A stretch of DNA of 64,000 bases from Prevotella sp. UBA2456 (lineage in GTDB: Bacteria; Bacteroidota; Bacteroidia; Bacteroidales; Bacteroidaceae). The notes under the pieces were generated by a model, which did no database searches, was not told the origin of the DNA, and worked only from the letters and a program-made list of their open reading frames with translations. This document shows, one piece after another, positions 43,525 through 52,182 of the stretch (positions are counted from its first letter, which is position 1; every line of letters begins with the position of its first letter). The translations under genes were made by a program, and so were the position numbers. The stretch spans positions 11,470 through 75,469 of the forward strand of contig DDPY01000016.1 of assembly GCA_002342415.1 (NCBI GenBank). Direction: 5' to 3'.

Positions 43525-45231
43525 ATGTTTTCGATGGAGATAACGCAACTGATTGAACGGTGCAGGCAGGGGGATGCGGATGCCCTCGGAGAACTGTACA
43601 AGGCATACGCCCAGAGGATGAGGGGTGTATGCCGGCGTTATGTCAGTAACGAGCAGGCGGTGGACGATGTGCTGCACGATGCTTTTGTGATTATCTTCAC
43701 ATCGTTTGACTGCTTGCGGGATAGCCGAAAAGCCGAGGCATGGATGATGTCGATAACGAGGAATGTGGCATCGAAATACAAAGACCATCAGAAAAGTCTT
43801 TCCCTCGTTCCTTTGGAGGAAGTGGAGTCGATGGCGGCTACCAATGATGAGAGCACGGTAAAAGGCGTTCCCTTGGAAGAGATGATGAAGCTGATAGACA
43901 AGTTGCCAGATGGATATGGCAAGGTGTTCCGATTGTCTGTCTTTGAAGGCTTGTCGCACAAGGAGATTGCCGATATGCTGGGCATCGAGCCACATTCGTC
44001 CTCTTCGCAACTGGCACGGGCGAAGAAGATGCTCCGCAAGATGATGCAGCACTATTGGGCCATAGTGCTTCTATTGTTGCTCATGCCTCTCACATACCTC
44101 CTGCTCAAGAAAGGCGAAACCGATATGACTAATAATGATAAAGCGGAAGTGGCCAAGCAGAGAGAGAGTAATGATGAGGACAAACCGCAGCATGAAGAAT
44201 CTATGATGGAACAGCCACAGGAGCCTATAGTGGTTCATGTACCTATGCATCATACTACTATTATCGCACCAGATACTCTTCCGTCGAGAATCGCTCAGAC
44301 TACGGATTCCACCACTAATATGGTTGCCCATGAACAGACGGCTGCTGACACCATCCCGAACGATACGGTGAAGACAATACACCACGTGGAGCTGCCGCAT
44401 GAAGATATGGCCGACTTGCTCCCAGACAAGTCAACGGTCAGCACCAATCATGATAGGAGATGGTCGCTGCAACTGGCATACGCAGGGCAGTTCGGCGAGC
44501 ATAACCGCTATAATCAGCCGTTCGTTTACAAGCCTGTACCGTCCGACGTGCAGTCTCTGCCGTCAGGAACAGAGCCGGCCATTCCGAGCAGCATCGACAA
44601 CTGGTCGGACTATGCCGTCTATCTGGCCAACAATCCTGGCGTGGTGAGCGACAAGACCCGCAGCATCATCATGCGCATTGCCCTGAACAATGCCAACCGC
44701 CCGGGCGAGGACAAGATTCTCCGCCAGACCCACCACTATATGCCCATCACCTGGTCGCTGGCATTGAAGTATAGTCTGAACAACCGTTTTGCACTGGAGT
44801 CTGGTTTCAATTACAGCCGCCTGACCTCCGACTTTGAGATGGGAGCCGACGGAAACAGCATCCGCGAACAACAGAACATCCACTACCTCGGCATCCCCAT
44901 GAAGGCCATATATTATATGTATGGTGGTCGGCGATGGGCCATCTATGGCAGCGTCGGATTGACAACCGAAATTCCTGTCCATTCCACCCTCCGCTCAGAC
45001 TACTATGTGAATGGCCAGCATGAAGCCAGCGACAAGACTACCATCCGTGCACCGTGGCAGTTCTCTACCACCCTCGGTCTCGGTCTGCAAATCCACCTGA
45101 CACCCCACATCGGAATATTTGCAGAGCCAAGCCTGCAATACTTTATCCCGATGAAGACTGACATCGAGACCTATCGTACGGAGCATCCGTTCACGTTCTC
45201 CCTGCCGCTGGGCATCAGATTTACGTGGTAG
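43525..45231 (+). CDS. ECF sigma factor fused to a transmembrane helix and outer-membrane-type beta-barrel
   Basis: 568 residues in one uninterrupted frame. Residues about 5-75 are sigma region 2 (LGELYKAYAQRMRGVCRRYV, HDAFVIIFTSFDCLRD); about 115-170 are region 4 (LPDGYGKVFRLSVFEGLSHK, EIADMLGIEPHSSSSQLARA). A strong transmembrane helix follows at 177-194 (WAIVLLLLLMPLTYLLL), then a Gln/Thr/Asp-rich linker of about 113 residues, and from about 312 a beta-barrel (WSLQLAYAGQFGEHNRY, WSLALKYSLNNRFALESGFN, final GIRFTW). Sigma and barrel would lie in different compartments. In Bacteroidetes ECF and barrel/anti-sigma genes are usually separate. Start MFSMEITQ is chosen; the frame upstream is the repeat array. 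Confidence 0.85.
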   Translation: MFSMEITQLIERCRQGDADALGELYKAYAQRMRGVCRRYVSNEQAVDDVLHDAFVIIFTSFDCLRDSRKAEAWMMSITRNVASKYKDHQKSLSLVPLEEVESMAATNDESTVKGVPLEEMMKLIDKLPDGYGKVFRLSVFEGLSHKEIADMLGIEPHSSSSQLARAKKMLRKMMQHYWAIVLLLLLMPLTYLLLKKGETDMTNNDKAEVAKQRESNDEDKPQHEESMMEQPQEPIVVHVPMHHTTIIAPDTLPSRIAQTTDSTTNMVAHEQTAADTIPNDTVKTIHHVELPHEDMADLLPDKSTVSTNHDRRWSLQLAYAGQFGEHNRYNQPFVYKPVPSDVQSLPSGTEPAIPSSIDNWSDYAVYLANNPGVVSDKTRSIIMRIALNNANRPGEDKILRQTHHYMPITWSLALKYSLNNRFALESGFNYSRLTSDFEMGADGNSIREQQNIHYLGIPMKAIYYMYGGRRWAIYGSVGLTTEIPVHSTLRSDYYVNGQHEASDKTTIRAPWQFSTTLGLGLQIHLTPHIGIFAEPSLQYFIPMKTDIETYRTEHPFTFSLPLGIRFTW

Positions 45232-45248
45232 CCATGCAGTCTTTTCAT
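45232..45248 (+). promoter_or_regulatory. 17-nt element upstream of lipoprotein gene (copy 2)
   Basis: CCATGCAGTCTTTTCAT directly after the stop of the sigma-barrel gene, identical to copy 1; flanks remain alike (ATTTCGA-AGA versus ATTTTCGGACATA-AGA). 52 nt before ATG 45301. Confidence 0.6.
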
Positions 45249-45300
45249 ATTTCGAAAGACTATATAGATAGAAAGTCTAATCTTTTAATCTCTAAGGAAT

Positions 45301-45861
45301 ATGAAACATTACAGCCCCTTCGCCTGGACGATGACGATAGCCATTGCCAGCACAATGATGACTGCCTGCAGCCTTGACGGTTATGAACCCGAGAAGCCCT
45401 TTACGACCTGTCCAGTAGAAAATACCAAGCTCTATGCCTTTGGAATCGGTCAGCCGGGAACTCGCTCCACTGCTTATGCGGAAAAGGCCCTTTTCACCGA
45501 CGACGACATCGAGTGGTTCGACCCGGACACCCGCGAACTGCGCTTCCGCGATACGATGGAACCGCTGCGCGAGGAAATCCCGTTGCTTGCCGATATAGAC
45601 TTCTATCTGGGCGGCGAACACCTCTTTTCCGGCGGAGCCACCTGCGTCGGTCTCATCTGTAGCCAGATGTTCGATGACCTTGTGCTCTGCTGCGGAAAGA
45701 TTGACGGCGGAGTCATTGATGATGGCCATTACTATCTCTACGACTGCTATCCCACGCAGTTCATCGACGACGACCGCGTAAAAGCCAACCGCGAGCTCCG
45801 TGCCCCGCAGTGGGAAACCTTCTTGAAATATTTGGAAAGCAAGGGAAAGCTGAAGAAATAG
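45301..45861 (+). CDS. Lipoprotein of unknown function linked to the ECF sigma-barrel gene
   Basis: 186 residues with lipobox MTAC (signal MKHYSPFAWTMTIAIASTMM), so probably lipidated at Cys23. The rest is acidic with several Cys (GATCVGLICSQMFDDLVLCC) and motifs DDIEWFDPDTRELRFRDT and YYLYDCYPTQFIDDD. No family recognised. It carries its own copy of the 17-nt element, so it is likely under the same control as the sigma-barrel gene. A hairpin follows its end. Confidence 0.7.
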   Translation: MKHYSPFAWTMTIAIASTMMTACSLDGYEPEKPFTTCPVENTKLYAFGIGQPGTRSTAYAEKALFTDDDIEWFDPDTRELRFRDTMEPLREEIPLLADIDFYLGGEHLFSGGATCVGLICSQMFDDLVLCCGKIDGGVIDDGHYYLYDCYPTQFIDDDRVKANRELRAPQWETFLKYLESKGKLKK

Positions 45862-45879
45862 TCACTTCCCCGTGCAGTT

Positions 45880-45923
45880 ATTGGTCGCAGTTTCAGACTG
45901 GATAGAAAGAAACTGCAACCAAT
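45880..45923 (+). terminator. Hairpin after the lipoprotein gene
   Basis: ATTGGTCGCAGTTTC (45880-45894) pairs with GAAACTGCAACCAAT (45909-45923), 14 of 15 bases, with a 14-nt loop. Little T-run follows, so termination is likely but not certain. Confidence 0.6.
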
Positions 45924-45936
45924 TTAATAGTTCGGT

Positions 45937-45960
45937 TCTTTGTGTCTTTGTGTCTTTGTG
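45937..45960. repeat. Triple 8-bp repeat TCTTTGTG
   Basis: TCTTTGTG three times in a row, between two converging genes. Such stretches are common between Bacteroidetes genes. Confidence 0.8.
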
Positions 45961-45970
45961 TTTTGTTATC

Positions 45971-46222
45971 TCATGCAATCACACCTGTATGTAACTGCTC
46001 GATAGGGAATATCATATCCCAGTTCTTGCCCCACACCACATTGCCATTGTCAATCGTAAAGCAACTGAACTTTCGCGGGTTAAGATACTTATTGTATTGC
46101 GGATGGGGATGGCGACGGATAAAGTCGCCAATGTCGACCAACTGAGTGGTATTGTCACTGAATGTCAGATGCACTCTCAGGTTCCCAACATCCTCTGCTT
46201 TTACTATATACAGTTTCTCCAT
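45971..46222 (-). CDS. DUF2442 domain protein
   Basis: 83 residues, DUF2442 fold: LRVHLTFSDNTTQLVDIGDF and FTIDNGNVVWGKNWDMIFPI. Members often pair with a DUF4160 gene as possible toxin-antitoxin or mobile-element genes; here no DUF4160 gene is next to it. It has its own promoter 74 nt upstream. Confidence 0.88.
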   Translation of the reverse strand: MEKLYIVKAEDVGNLRVHLTFSDNTTQLVDIGDFIRRHPHPQYNKYLNPRKFSCFTIDNGNVVWGKNWDMIFPIEQLHTGVIA

Positions 46223-46295
46223 TGCTATAATTTCTTATTGATTCTGGTGCTTCGAACACTCTGCTTCAAGACGAAGAACTTAACCCATTTCTGGA

Positions 46296-46326
46296 CAAAG
46301 ATACAAAAAAATCCGATACTCTCAAA
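46296..46326 (-). promoter_or_regulatory. Promoter of DUF2442 gene
   Basis: On the minus strand TTTG (46323-46326), 19 nt, TATCTTTG (46296-46303). Confidence 0.75.
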
Positions 46327-46396
46327 AGAATATCGGAAAAATGTTTTGCATTAACGTTATTTGACCTTCGGCCGAATCTGCCGACATGGGCGGGGA

Positions 46397-47590
46397 TTAC
46401 TGGTGGAGGGTGTTCGCGGTAAAGAAACGCTCGGCCTTGAGGAAATAGAGTGCTACGCCTGTCAGGTTTACCAGCACGACTGTCCAGAAGGCTGCATTGT
46501 AGTTCCAATGCTCGGCAATGATGCCGCCCATCATGACTCCCAGCCCCATGCCTACATCCCACGAGATGAGAATGGTGGAGTTGGCCGTGCCGCGCTCGTT
46601 ATGATGCGCCATCGAGATCATCATGTTCTGGAAGGCTGGCCACAGGTGGCCGTTGCCCAGTCCGATGAGTATGGCCGAACCGTAGTAGCCTATGTAGGTG
46701 AGCGAATGGTCGATGGTGGGCATGAGGATGAAAATGGTGTATCCGACCAGCGAGATGAGCATGCCCTCGGAGGCATTGTGCGTCAACCGGCCTTGGCGGA
46801 GCGCCTTGCCGCCTTGCAGCCTGGACAACATCAGTCCGACGGCGCACAGCAGGAACCAGGTGCCTGTACCTCCGGTGATGCCTAACACCTGCTTGCCGTA
46901 GATGGCCAGATAGTTGCTGAGCACGCCGAAGCAGAAGCCGAAGAACACCATGTTGACAGCCACCAGCCAGCCGCGCTTCAGGAAGAATCGGTCGAGCGAG
47001 ATGGCTTTGCGGTCGTTGAGCACCTGACGGGCTTCGACCTTCAGGGTGGCGTCTACTGCCAGTCCGAATGTGGCGATGGCCAGGGCCAGCCAGAAGAGCA
47101 GCTGGAAGTTGTGGGTATGGGTGTAGACGAGGATGGCAAACGAGGGCGAGATGGCCATGGCCAGATTGTTGGATAGTCCGTAGTATCCGATGCCCTCGTT
47201 GCGCCTGGACGACGGGAGTACATCGATGGCCATCGTCGAGTTGGCTACGGTGAGTGCTCCAAAAGGTCCTCCGTGCAGGGTGCGCACGATGGTGAAGAGC
47301 AGGAGTGTGGATGCTGCGAGATAGCCTGCAAAGAAGATGGCAAAGGCTGTATAGGCAATGAGCAATACGGTCTTTCGCGGAAAGGAGTCGACGAAGTATC
47401 CGCTGAACGGTCGGAAGAGCAGGGCCGTGATGGTGTATCCTGACAGCACGAGTCCGATGATGTCCTTGGTGGCTCCGAATGTTTCGTGCAGATAGAGCGG
47501 CAGGAGGGGCGTCAGCAGGTAGAAGGCGAAGAAGAGCGCAAAGTTGGCTATCATCACCTTGATATAGTTACTGTTCCAGAGGCGATCCAT
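46397..47590 (-). CDS. MFS transporter
   Basis: 397 residues with twelve predicted membrane helices. MFS marks: GYTITALLFRPFSGYFVDSF PRK (helix 2-3 loop), RTLHGGPFGALTVANSTMAI, GLGNGHLWPAFQNMMIS. Probably a proton-coupled efflux or uptake carrier; substrate unknown. It begins immediately after the hisC stop, so it is the last gene of the his transcript. Confidence 0.9.
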   Translation of the reverse strand: MDRLWNSNYIKVMIANFALFFAFYLLTPLLPLYLHETFGATKDIIGLVLSGYTITALLFRPFSGYFVDSFPRKTVLLIAYTAFAIFFAGYLAASTLLLFTIVRTLHGGPFGALTVANSTMAIDVLPSSRRNEGIGYYGLSNNLAMAISPSFAILVYTHTHNFQLLFWLALAIATFGLAVDATLKVEARQVLNDRKAISLDRFFLKRGWLVAVNMVFFGFCFGVLSNYLAIYGKQVLGITGGTGTWFLLCAVGLMLSRLQGGKALRQGRLTHNASEGMLISLVGYTIFILMPTIDHSLTYIGYYGSAILIGLGNGHLWPAFQNMMISMAHHNERGTANSTILISWDVGMGLGVMMGGIIAEHWNYNAAFWTVVLVNLTGVALYFLKAERFFTANTLHQ

Positions 47591-48625
47591 TTAGTATTGT
47601 CGCAGAGCCGACAGCAGCTCGTTGTTTTCTGTTCGTGTACCGATGGTGATGCGCAGGCAGTTGTCGCAGAGCTTCACTTTCGAGCGGTTGCGCACGATGA
47701 TGCCCCGGTCCACCAGATAGTCGTAGATGCGTTTGGCCTCGGTCACCTGTGCCAGGAAGAAGTTGGCATCGGTCTTGAATATCCGCTGGCATATAGGCAG
47801 TTCGGCGAAGGCTTGCATCATCCGCTGCCGCTCGCTGAGCAGTATCTTCACCCACTTGTCCACCTCGTAGGGGTCGCTCAGTATCTCCTTGGCCTGCTGT
47901 TGGGTCAGCAGATTGACATTATAGGGATATTTCACCTTATTATATATCTGTATGATCTCTTTCGAGGCGAATGCCATGCCTAACCGGATGGCTGCCGATC
48001 CCCAGGCCTTCGACAGGGTCTGCAGGATGATGAGGTTGGGATGCGTGGGCAGTTCCTGCCGGAGTGAGAGCTGCTGGGCAAAGTCGATGTAGGCTTCGTC
48101 TACGATGACGATGCCGTCGAAGGCTTCTATGGTTTTCAGTATCTCGTCGCGATTGAGCGAGTTGCCCGTAGGATTGTTGGGCGAGCAGATCCAGATGATC
48201 TTCGTATGCTCGTCGCAAGCCTCCAACAGCCGCTCGGCCTGGAAGTCGTAGTGCTCGTCGAGCAATACGGGGCGATACTCCACATTGTTGATGTCGGCAC
48301 ATACGCGATACATGCCGTAGGTAGGCTCGATGGCCACCACGTTGTCGCGGCCGGGCTCACAGAAGATGCGATAGGGCAGGTCGATGGCCTCGTCGCTGCC
48401 GTTGCCTAAGAATATCATGTCGCTGGGCACGCCCTTCACCCGCTCTATCACGGCCTTGAGCTCGCGCTGCAACGGGTCGGGATAGCGGTTATAGGGGGCG
48501 TTATAGGGATTCTCGTTGGCATCGAGGAAGACGTGTGCCTCCTTGCCCGAATATTCGTCACGGGCCGATGAATAGGGTGCCAGACTCCAGATGTTAGGTC
48601 TTACCAGCTGCTCTAAACTAATCAT
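47591..48625 (-). CDS. hisC: Histidinol-phosphate aminotransferase
   Basis: 344 residues. PLP-dependent fold type I enzyme converting imidazole-acetol phosphate to histidinol phosphate. Motifs: [42 protein letters not shown], and the PLP-Lys in [16 protein letters not shown]. Second-last gene of hisG-hisD-hisC-MFS. The spacer to hisD contains copies of the hisD end. Confidence 0.95.
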   Translation of the reverse strand: MISLEQLVRPNIWSLAPYSSARDEYSGKEAHVFLDANENPYNAPYNRYPDPLQRELKAVIERVKGVPSDMIFLGNGSDEAIDLPYRIFCEPGRDNVVAIEPTYGMYRVCADINNVEYRPVLLDEHYDFQAERLLEACDEHTKIIWICSPNNPTGNSLNRDEILKTIEAFDGIVIVDEAYIDFAQQLSLRQELPTHPNLIILQTLSKAWGSAAIRLGMAFASKEIIQIYNKVKYPYNVNLLTQQQAKEILSDPYEVDKWVKILLSERQRMMQAFAELPICQRIFKTDANFFLAQVTEAKRIYDYLVDRGIIVRNRSKVKLCDNCLRITIGTRTENNELLSALRQY

Positions 48626-48681
48626 AATGCTTAATTGCTTAATGCTTAATTGCTTAATGCTTAACTTAATGCTTAATTGCT
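48625..48681. repeat. 15-bp tandem repeats between hisD and hisC
   Basis: TAATGCTTAATTGCT occurs at 48625-48639, 48640-48654 and 48667-48681, with a shortened copy between. The last copy contains the hisD stop region, so the others look like duplications of the gene end by slippage. Confidence 0.85.
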
Positions 48682-49952
48682 TGGATGCGGACCGTCATGG
48701 CCTGCTTGTGAGCATCCAGCTGCTCGGCCTCGGCCATCAGTTCCACAGCGTGGCCGATGTGGCTGATGCCTTCTTCGGTCAGATGCTGGAAAGTGATCTT
48801 GCGGCAATAGGAGTCCAGGTTCACTCCATTATAGGCGGTAGCATATCCGTGGGTCGGCAGGGTGTGGTTGGTGCCGCTGGCATAGTCGCCCGCACTCTCG
48901 CAGGCATAGGGTCCCAGGAAGACGCTCCCGGCATTGACCACCCGTTCGCCCAACTGCTCGTAGTCGCGCGTCTGGATGACCAGATGCTCAGGGGCATAGC
49001 GGTTGCAGAGTGCCATCATCTCGTCCTTATCCTTCACCAGCACATAGCAGCTGTTCTCCATAGCCTTGGCGGCAATCTCCTTGCGCGGCAGCAGTGCCAG
49101 CTGTCGGTCGAGTTCCTCGTGAACCTCGTTCAACTTCTGCTCGTCGGTGGTGATGAAGAGCACCTGCGAGTCGATGCCGTGTTCAGCCTGCGACAGCAGG
49201 TCGGCAGCCACGAACTCGGCACGGGCCGTCTCGTCGGCCAGCACACATACCTCCGACGGACCAGCAGGCATGTCGATGGCCACCTCATCCAAGCTCACAT
49301 GCTGCTTGGCAGCCATCACATACTGATTGCCCGGACCGAATATCTTGTACACCTTGGGCACGCTCTCTGTACCATAGGCCATGGCACCAATAGCCTGCAC
49401 ACCGCCTATCTTGAATATCTTGCTCACTCCGGCAATGCGTGCAGCCACCAGTATCGCAGGGTTCACCTTGCCCTCGCTGTTGGGCGGGGTGCAGAGCACA
49501 ATCTCCTTGCATCCGGCAATCTTGGCCGGAGTGGCCAGCATCAACACGGTAGAGAAGAGTGGGGCCGTGCCGCCGGGGATATAGAGTCCGACGCGCTCGA
49601 TGGCTACGCTCTTCTGCCAGCAGGTGACACCTTCCTGTGTCTTCACCTTCTGACCGACAAAACGCTGTGAGATGTGGAACACCTTGATGTTGTGGTGTGC
49701 CAGGATAATGGCATCGCGCAGTTCGTTGCTCACCATCTGCTCGGCCTCGTCCATCTCCTGTTCGCTGACAGCCAGTGTCGCGAGGCTTGCCTTGTCGAAC
49801 TTCAGTTCGTAGTCGCGTACGGCCTCGTCACCCCGCTGGCGGATGTCGGCCAGCACGGTGGCAACGGTCTCGTTCAGCTTTGTCAGGTCCAGTCGCGGGC
49901 GGGCTACTATCTCGTCCCATTCTTCCCTTGAGGGATATTTGTATATTCTCAT
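48666..49952 (-). CDS. hisD: Histidinol dehydrogenase
   Basis: 428 residues. It oxidises histidinol to histidine, a zinc enzyme. Motifs: [86 protein letters not shown], and [10 protein letters not shown]. Second gene of the operon, 23 bp after hisG. Confidence 0.96.
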   Translation of the reverse strand: MRIYKYPSREEWDEIVARPRLDLTKLNETVATVLADIRQRGDEAVRDYELKFDKASLATLAVSEQEMDEAEQMVSNELRDAIILAHHNIKVFHISQRFVGQKVKTQEGVTCWQKSVAIERVGLYIPGGTAPLFSTVLMLATPAKIAGCKEIVLCTPPNSEGKVNPAILVAARIAGVSKIFKIGGVQAIGAMAYGTESVPKVYKIFGPGNQYVMAAKQHVSLDEVAIDMPAGPSEVCVLADETARAEFVAADLLSQAEHGIDSQVLFITTDEQKLNEVHEELDRQLALLPRKEIAAKAMENSCYVLVKDKDEMMALCNRYAPEHLVIQTRDYEQLGERVVNAGSVFLGPYACESAGDYASGTNHTLPTHGYATAYNGVNLDSYCRKITFQHLTEEGISHIGHAVELMAEAEQLDAHKQAMTVRIQAIKH

Positions 49953-49975
49953 ATCTCCAAAATAACTGCGAATAA

Positions 49976-50827
49976 TCAGAGTATCATTTTCTCAATCGGA
50001 GTCACCAGGATGCCCTGGGCACCCATCTCCTTCAGCTTGCCGATAATCTCCCAGAAGCGCTTCTGGTCGAGCACCGTGTGTACGGAGCACCAGTCTTCGT
50101 CTGCCAAGGGGATAATGGTAGGGCTCTTCAGTCCGGGCAGCACATTGATAATCTCCTGCAGGCGGGCCTTCGGAGCATTCATGCGTACATATTTCTTATC
50201 CTCGGCATCCTTTACGGCCTTGAAGCGGAACAGCATCTCGTCGAGTGTGGCCCGCTTGTCGGAAGACAGCTGCTTGTTGGCAATGAGCAGCGCCTCGCTC
50301 TGCATCACCACCTCTACCTCGCGCAGGTTGTTCGAAACCAGGGTAGAGCCTGATGACACGATGTCGAAGATGCCGTCGGCAAGTCCGATGCCCGGGCTGA
50401 TCTCCACCGAACCCGTGATGACATGAATGTCGCAGTCAATACCCTTTTCCTCCATGAAATGGCGCAGGATGTTGGGATACGAGGTGGCAATCTTCTTGCC
50501 GTTGAACCAGTTTACTCCGCGATATTCTATCTCCTTGGGGATGGCCAGTGACAGACGGCATTTCGAGAATCCCAGACGCGAGATGATGGTGGCATCCTCA
50601 TTGCGCTCCACAAACTCGTTCTCGCCCACCACACCCAAATCGGCCACTCCCGATGCTACCGACTGCGGAATATCGTCGTCGCGCAGGTAGAGCACCTCAA
50701 GCGGGAAGTTGGAAGACTGAACCAGTAGTGTGCGCTTCGAGGCACTCACTTTGATGTCTGCTTCGGTCAGCAGATTCATCGTGTCGTCAAAAAGACGGCC
50801 TTTTGATTGTACGGCTATTCTTAACAT
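49976..50827 (-). CDS. hisG: ATP phosphoribosyltransferase, long form
   Basis: 283 residues. First enzyme of histidine synthesis. LRIAVQSKGRLFDDTMNLL start, VADLGVVGENEFVERN, and the substrate site DGIFDIVSSGSTLVSNNLRE. The C-terminal regulatory domain (LPGLKSPTIIPLADEDWCSV) identifies the hexameric, histidine-feedback-inhibited form that needs no HisZ. First gene of the operon. Confidence 0.96.
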   Translation of the reverse strand: MLRIAVQSKGRLFDDTMNLLTEADIKVSASKRTLLVQSSNFPLEVLYLRDDDIPQSVASGVADLGVVGENEFVERNEDATIISRLGFSKCRLSLAIPKEIEYRGVNWFNGKKIATSYPNILRHFMEEKGIDCDIHVITGSVEISPGIGLADGIFDIVSSGSTLVSNNLREVEVVMQSEALLIANKQLSSDKRATLDEMLFRFKAVKDAEDKKYVRMNAPKARLQEIINVLPGLKSPTIIPLADEDWCSVHTVLDQKRFWEIIGKLKEMGAQGILVTPIEKMIL

Positions 50828-50855
50828 AAATCTATATATTTCTAAATTTAAGGTG

Positions 50856-50887
50856 CAAAATTACACATTTTCAACGATATTTCCAAG
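50856..50887 (-). promoter_or_regulatory. Promoter of the his operon
   Basis: On the minus strand CTTG (50884-50887), 20 nt, TAATTTTG (50856-50863), close to consensus. The divergent mltF-like -7 box starts 9 bp away. No leader peptide with His codons is visible in the about 25-nt leader. Confidence 0.65.
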
Positions 50888-50895
50888 AAAATGAT

Positions 50896-50903
50896 TACTT
50901 TTG
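50896..50903 (+). promoter_or_regulatory. -7 box of the mltF-like gene
   Basis: TACTTTTG, 19 nt before the TTG start. The -33 box is not clear. Confidence 0.6.
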
Positions 50904-50922
50904 CAGCCAAAATGACAATAAA

Positions 50923-52080
50923 TTGAAGATAAACGGTATATATATCCATCTTTTTGCTTTCCTTCTGTTGGCTTCCTGCTCACAGAAGAAGGCAGAACCC
51001 GTGGTCACTCCGTGGGGACAAATCACTGACACCATACCTGTCAGTGACGAGTTCGACCTTGATGACATTCAGCGCAATGGCGAGCTGATAGCGCTTACGC
51101 TTACGGGTCCTGAGACCTATTACGACTATCACGGTCGGCATCTCGGCACTCAGTATATGCTGGCACAGCGCTTTGCCGACAAGATAGGTGTAAGCCTGCG
51201 CATGGAGGTCTGCCGCGACTCGATGGAGATGCTGAAGCGGCTCGAAGACGGCGAGGCCGACCTGATCTGCTATCCCATGACCAAGAAGGGCATCGGATGG
51301 CTGGTGGGCAAGGACAAGGATGACTTGCAGCAGGAACTGACGGCATGGTACCAGCCCAACCTGATAGACGAGGTGCGCAAGGAAGAAGCCTTCCTCTTGT
51401 CTTCCAAGAGTGTCCGCCGGCGCGTCTTCTCTCCCATGCTTAATCGTGCGGGTGGTGTCATCTCCCATTATGACGGCTACTTCCAGCGATATGCCTCCAC
51501 CATCCGTTGGGACTGGCGGCTGATGGCTGCCCAGTGCTATCAGGAGTCTACTTTCGACCCGCAGGCACGCTCATGGGCCGGAGCCTGCGGACTGATGCAG
51601 ATCATGCCTGCCACTGCCGACCATCTGGGACTGCCGCGAGGCAGCATCTTCAATCCTGAGCAGAATATAGCTGCTGCTGCCAAGTACTTAGGCGAGCTCG
51701 ATCGCACCTTCTCCGACATCCGCGAGCGCGGAGAGCGTATCAAGTTCGTGCTGGCAGCCTACAATGGCGGACACTTCCATATCCGCGATGCAATGGCCCT
51801 TGCCAAGAAGCATGGGCGCAATCCTCACCGCTGGGGGGATGTCGAATCGTTTGTCCTCGGACTTGCCCGTGCCGAATACTATAACGACCCTGTAGTCAAA
51901 TATGGCTATATGCGCGGTTCCGAGACGGTGGACTATGTCCGTAAGATTCACGAGCGGTGGAACGGCTATCGCGGTGTGCGCTCACCCCGTTCCGGCTTCT
52001 CTCCCTCGACGGTTCCGCAGAAGGCCACCCATGCCCGAAAGAAGAAATATCAGATTCAGGAGGACAAGCATGAGGAGTAG
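50923..52080 (+). CDS. MltF-like membrane-bound lytic transglycosylase
   Basis: 385 residues: lipoprotein signal with lipobox LLASC, an SBP_bac_3-like regulatory domain (residues about 50-145, ETYYDYHGRHLGTQYMLAQR), and an SLT catalytic domain (from about 175: CYQESTFDPQARSWAGACGL, MQIMPATADHLG, AAYNGGHFH). Catalytic Glu is in QEST. Cuts peptidoglycan glycan strands at the outer membrane. The start is a TTG at 50923; the only nearby upstream ATG is out of frame and stops at once. Confidence 0.9.
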   Translation: MKINGIYIHLFAFLLLASCSQKKAEPVVTPWGQITDTIPVSDEFDLDDIQRNGELIALTLTGPETYYDYHGRHLGTQYMLAQRFADKIGVSLRMEVCRDSMEMLKRLEDGEADLICYPMTKKGIGWLVGKDKDDLQQELTAWYQPNLIDEVRKEEAFLLSSKSVRRRVFSPMLNRAGGVISHYDGYFQRYASTIRWDWRLMAAQCYQESTFDPQARSWAGACGLMQIMPATADHLGLPRGSIFNPEQNIAAAAKYLGELDRTFSDIRERGERIKFVLAAYNGGHFHIRDAMALAKKHGRNPHRWGDVESFVLGLARAEYYNDPVVKYGYMRGSETVDYVRKIHERWNGYRGVRSPRSGFSPSTVPQKATHARKKKYQIQEDKHEE

Positions 52081-52118
52081 TTGCTTCCCTGCCGACTGAC
52101 AGCCTCGCAAAAAATTTA

Positions 52119-52148
52119 ATGGGCCGACCTCTTGGTCAGTCCATTTTT
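52119..52148 (+). terminator. Terminator after the mltF-like gene
   Basis: ATGGGCCGACC (52119-52129) with GGTCAGTCCAT (52134-52144), two imperfect pairs, 4-nt loop, followed by T4. Confidence 0.7.
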
Positions 52149-52154
52149 ATTTCG

Positions 52155-52162
52155 TACCTTCG
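52155..52162 (+). promoter_or_regulatory. Probable -7 box of dnaB promoter
   Basis: TACCTTCG, with CTTG 20 nt before it at 52131-52134; both deviate slightly. 20 nt before ATG 52183. Confidence 0.5.
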
Positions 52163-52182
52163 CAGTCGAAAATTTAAAAGAT

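Noticed and set aside
50828..50922. His-rich leader peptide or riboswitch for the his operon
   Set aside because: The leader is too short and has no His codon run or complex fold.
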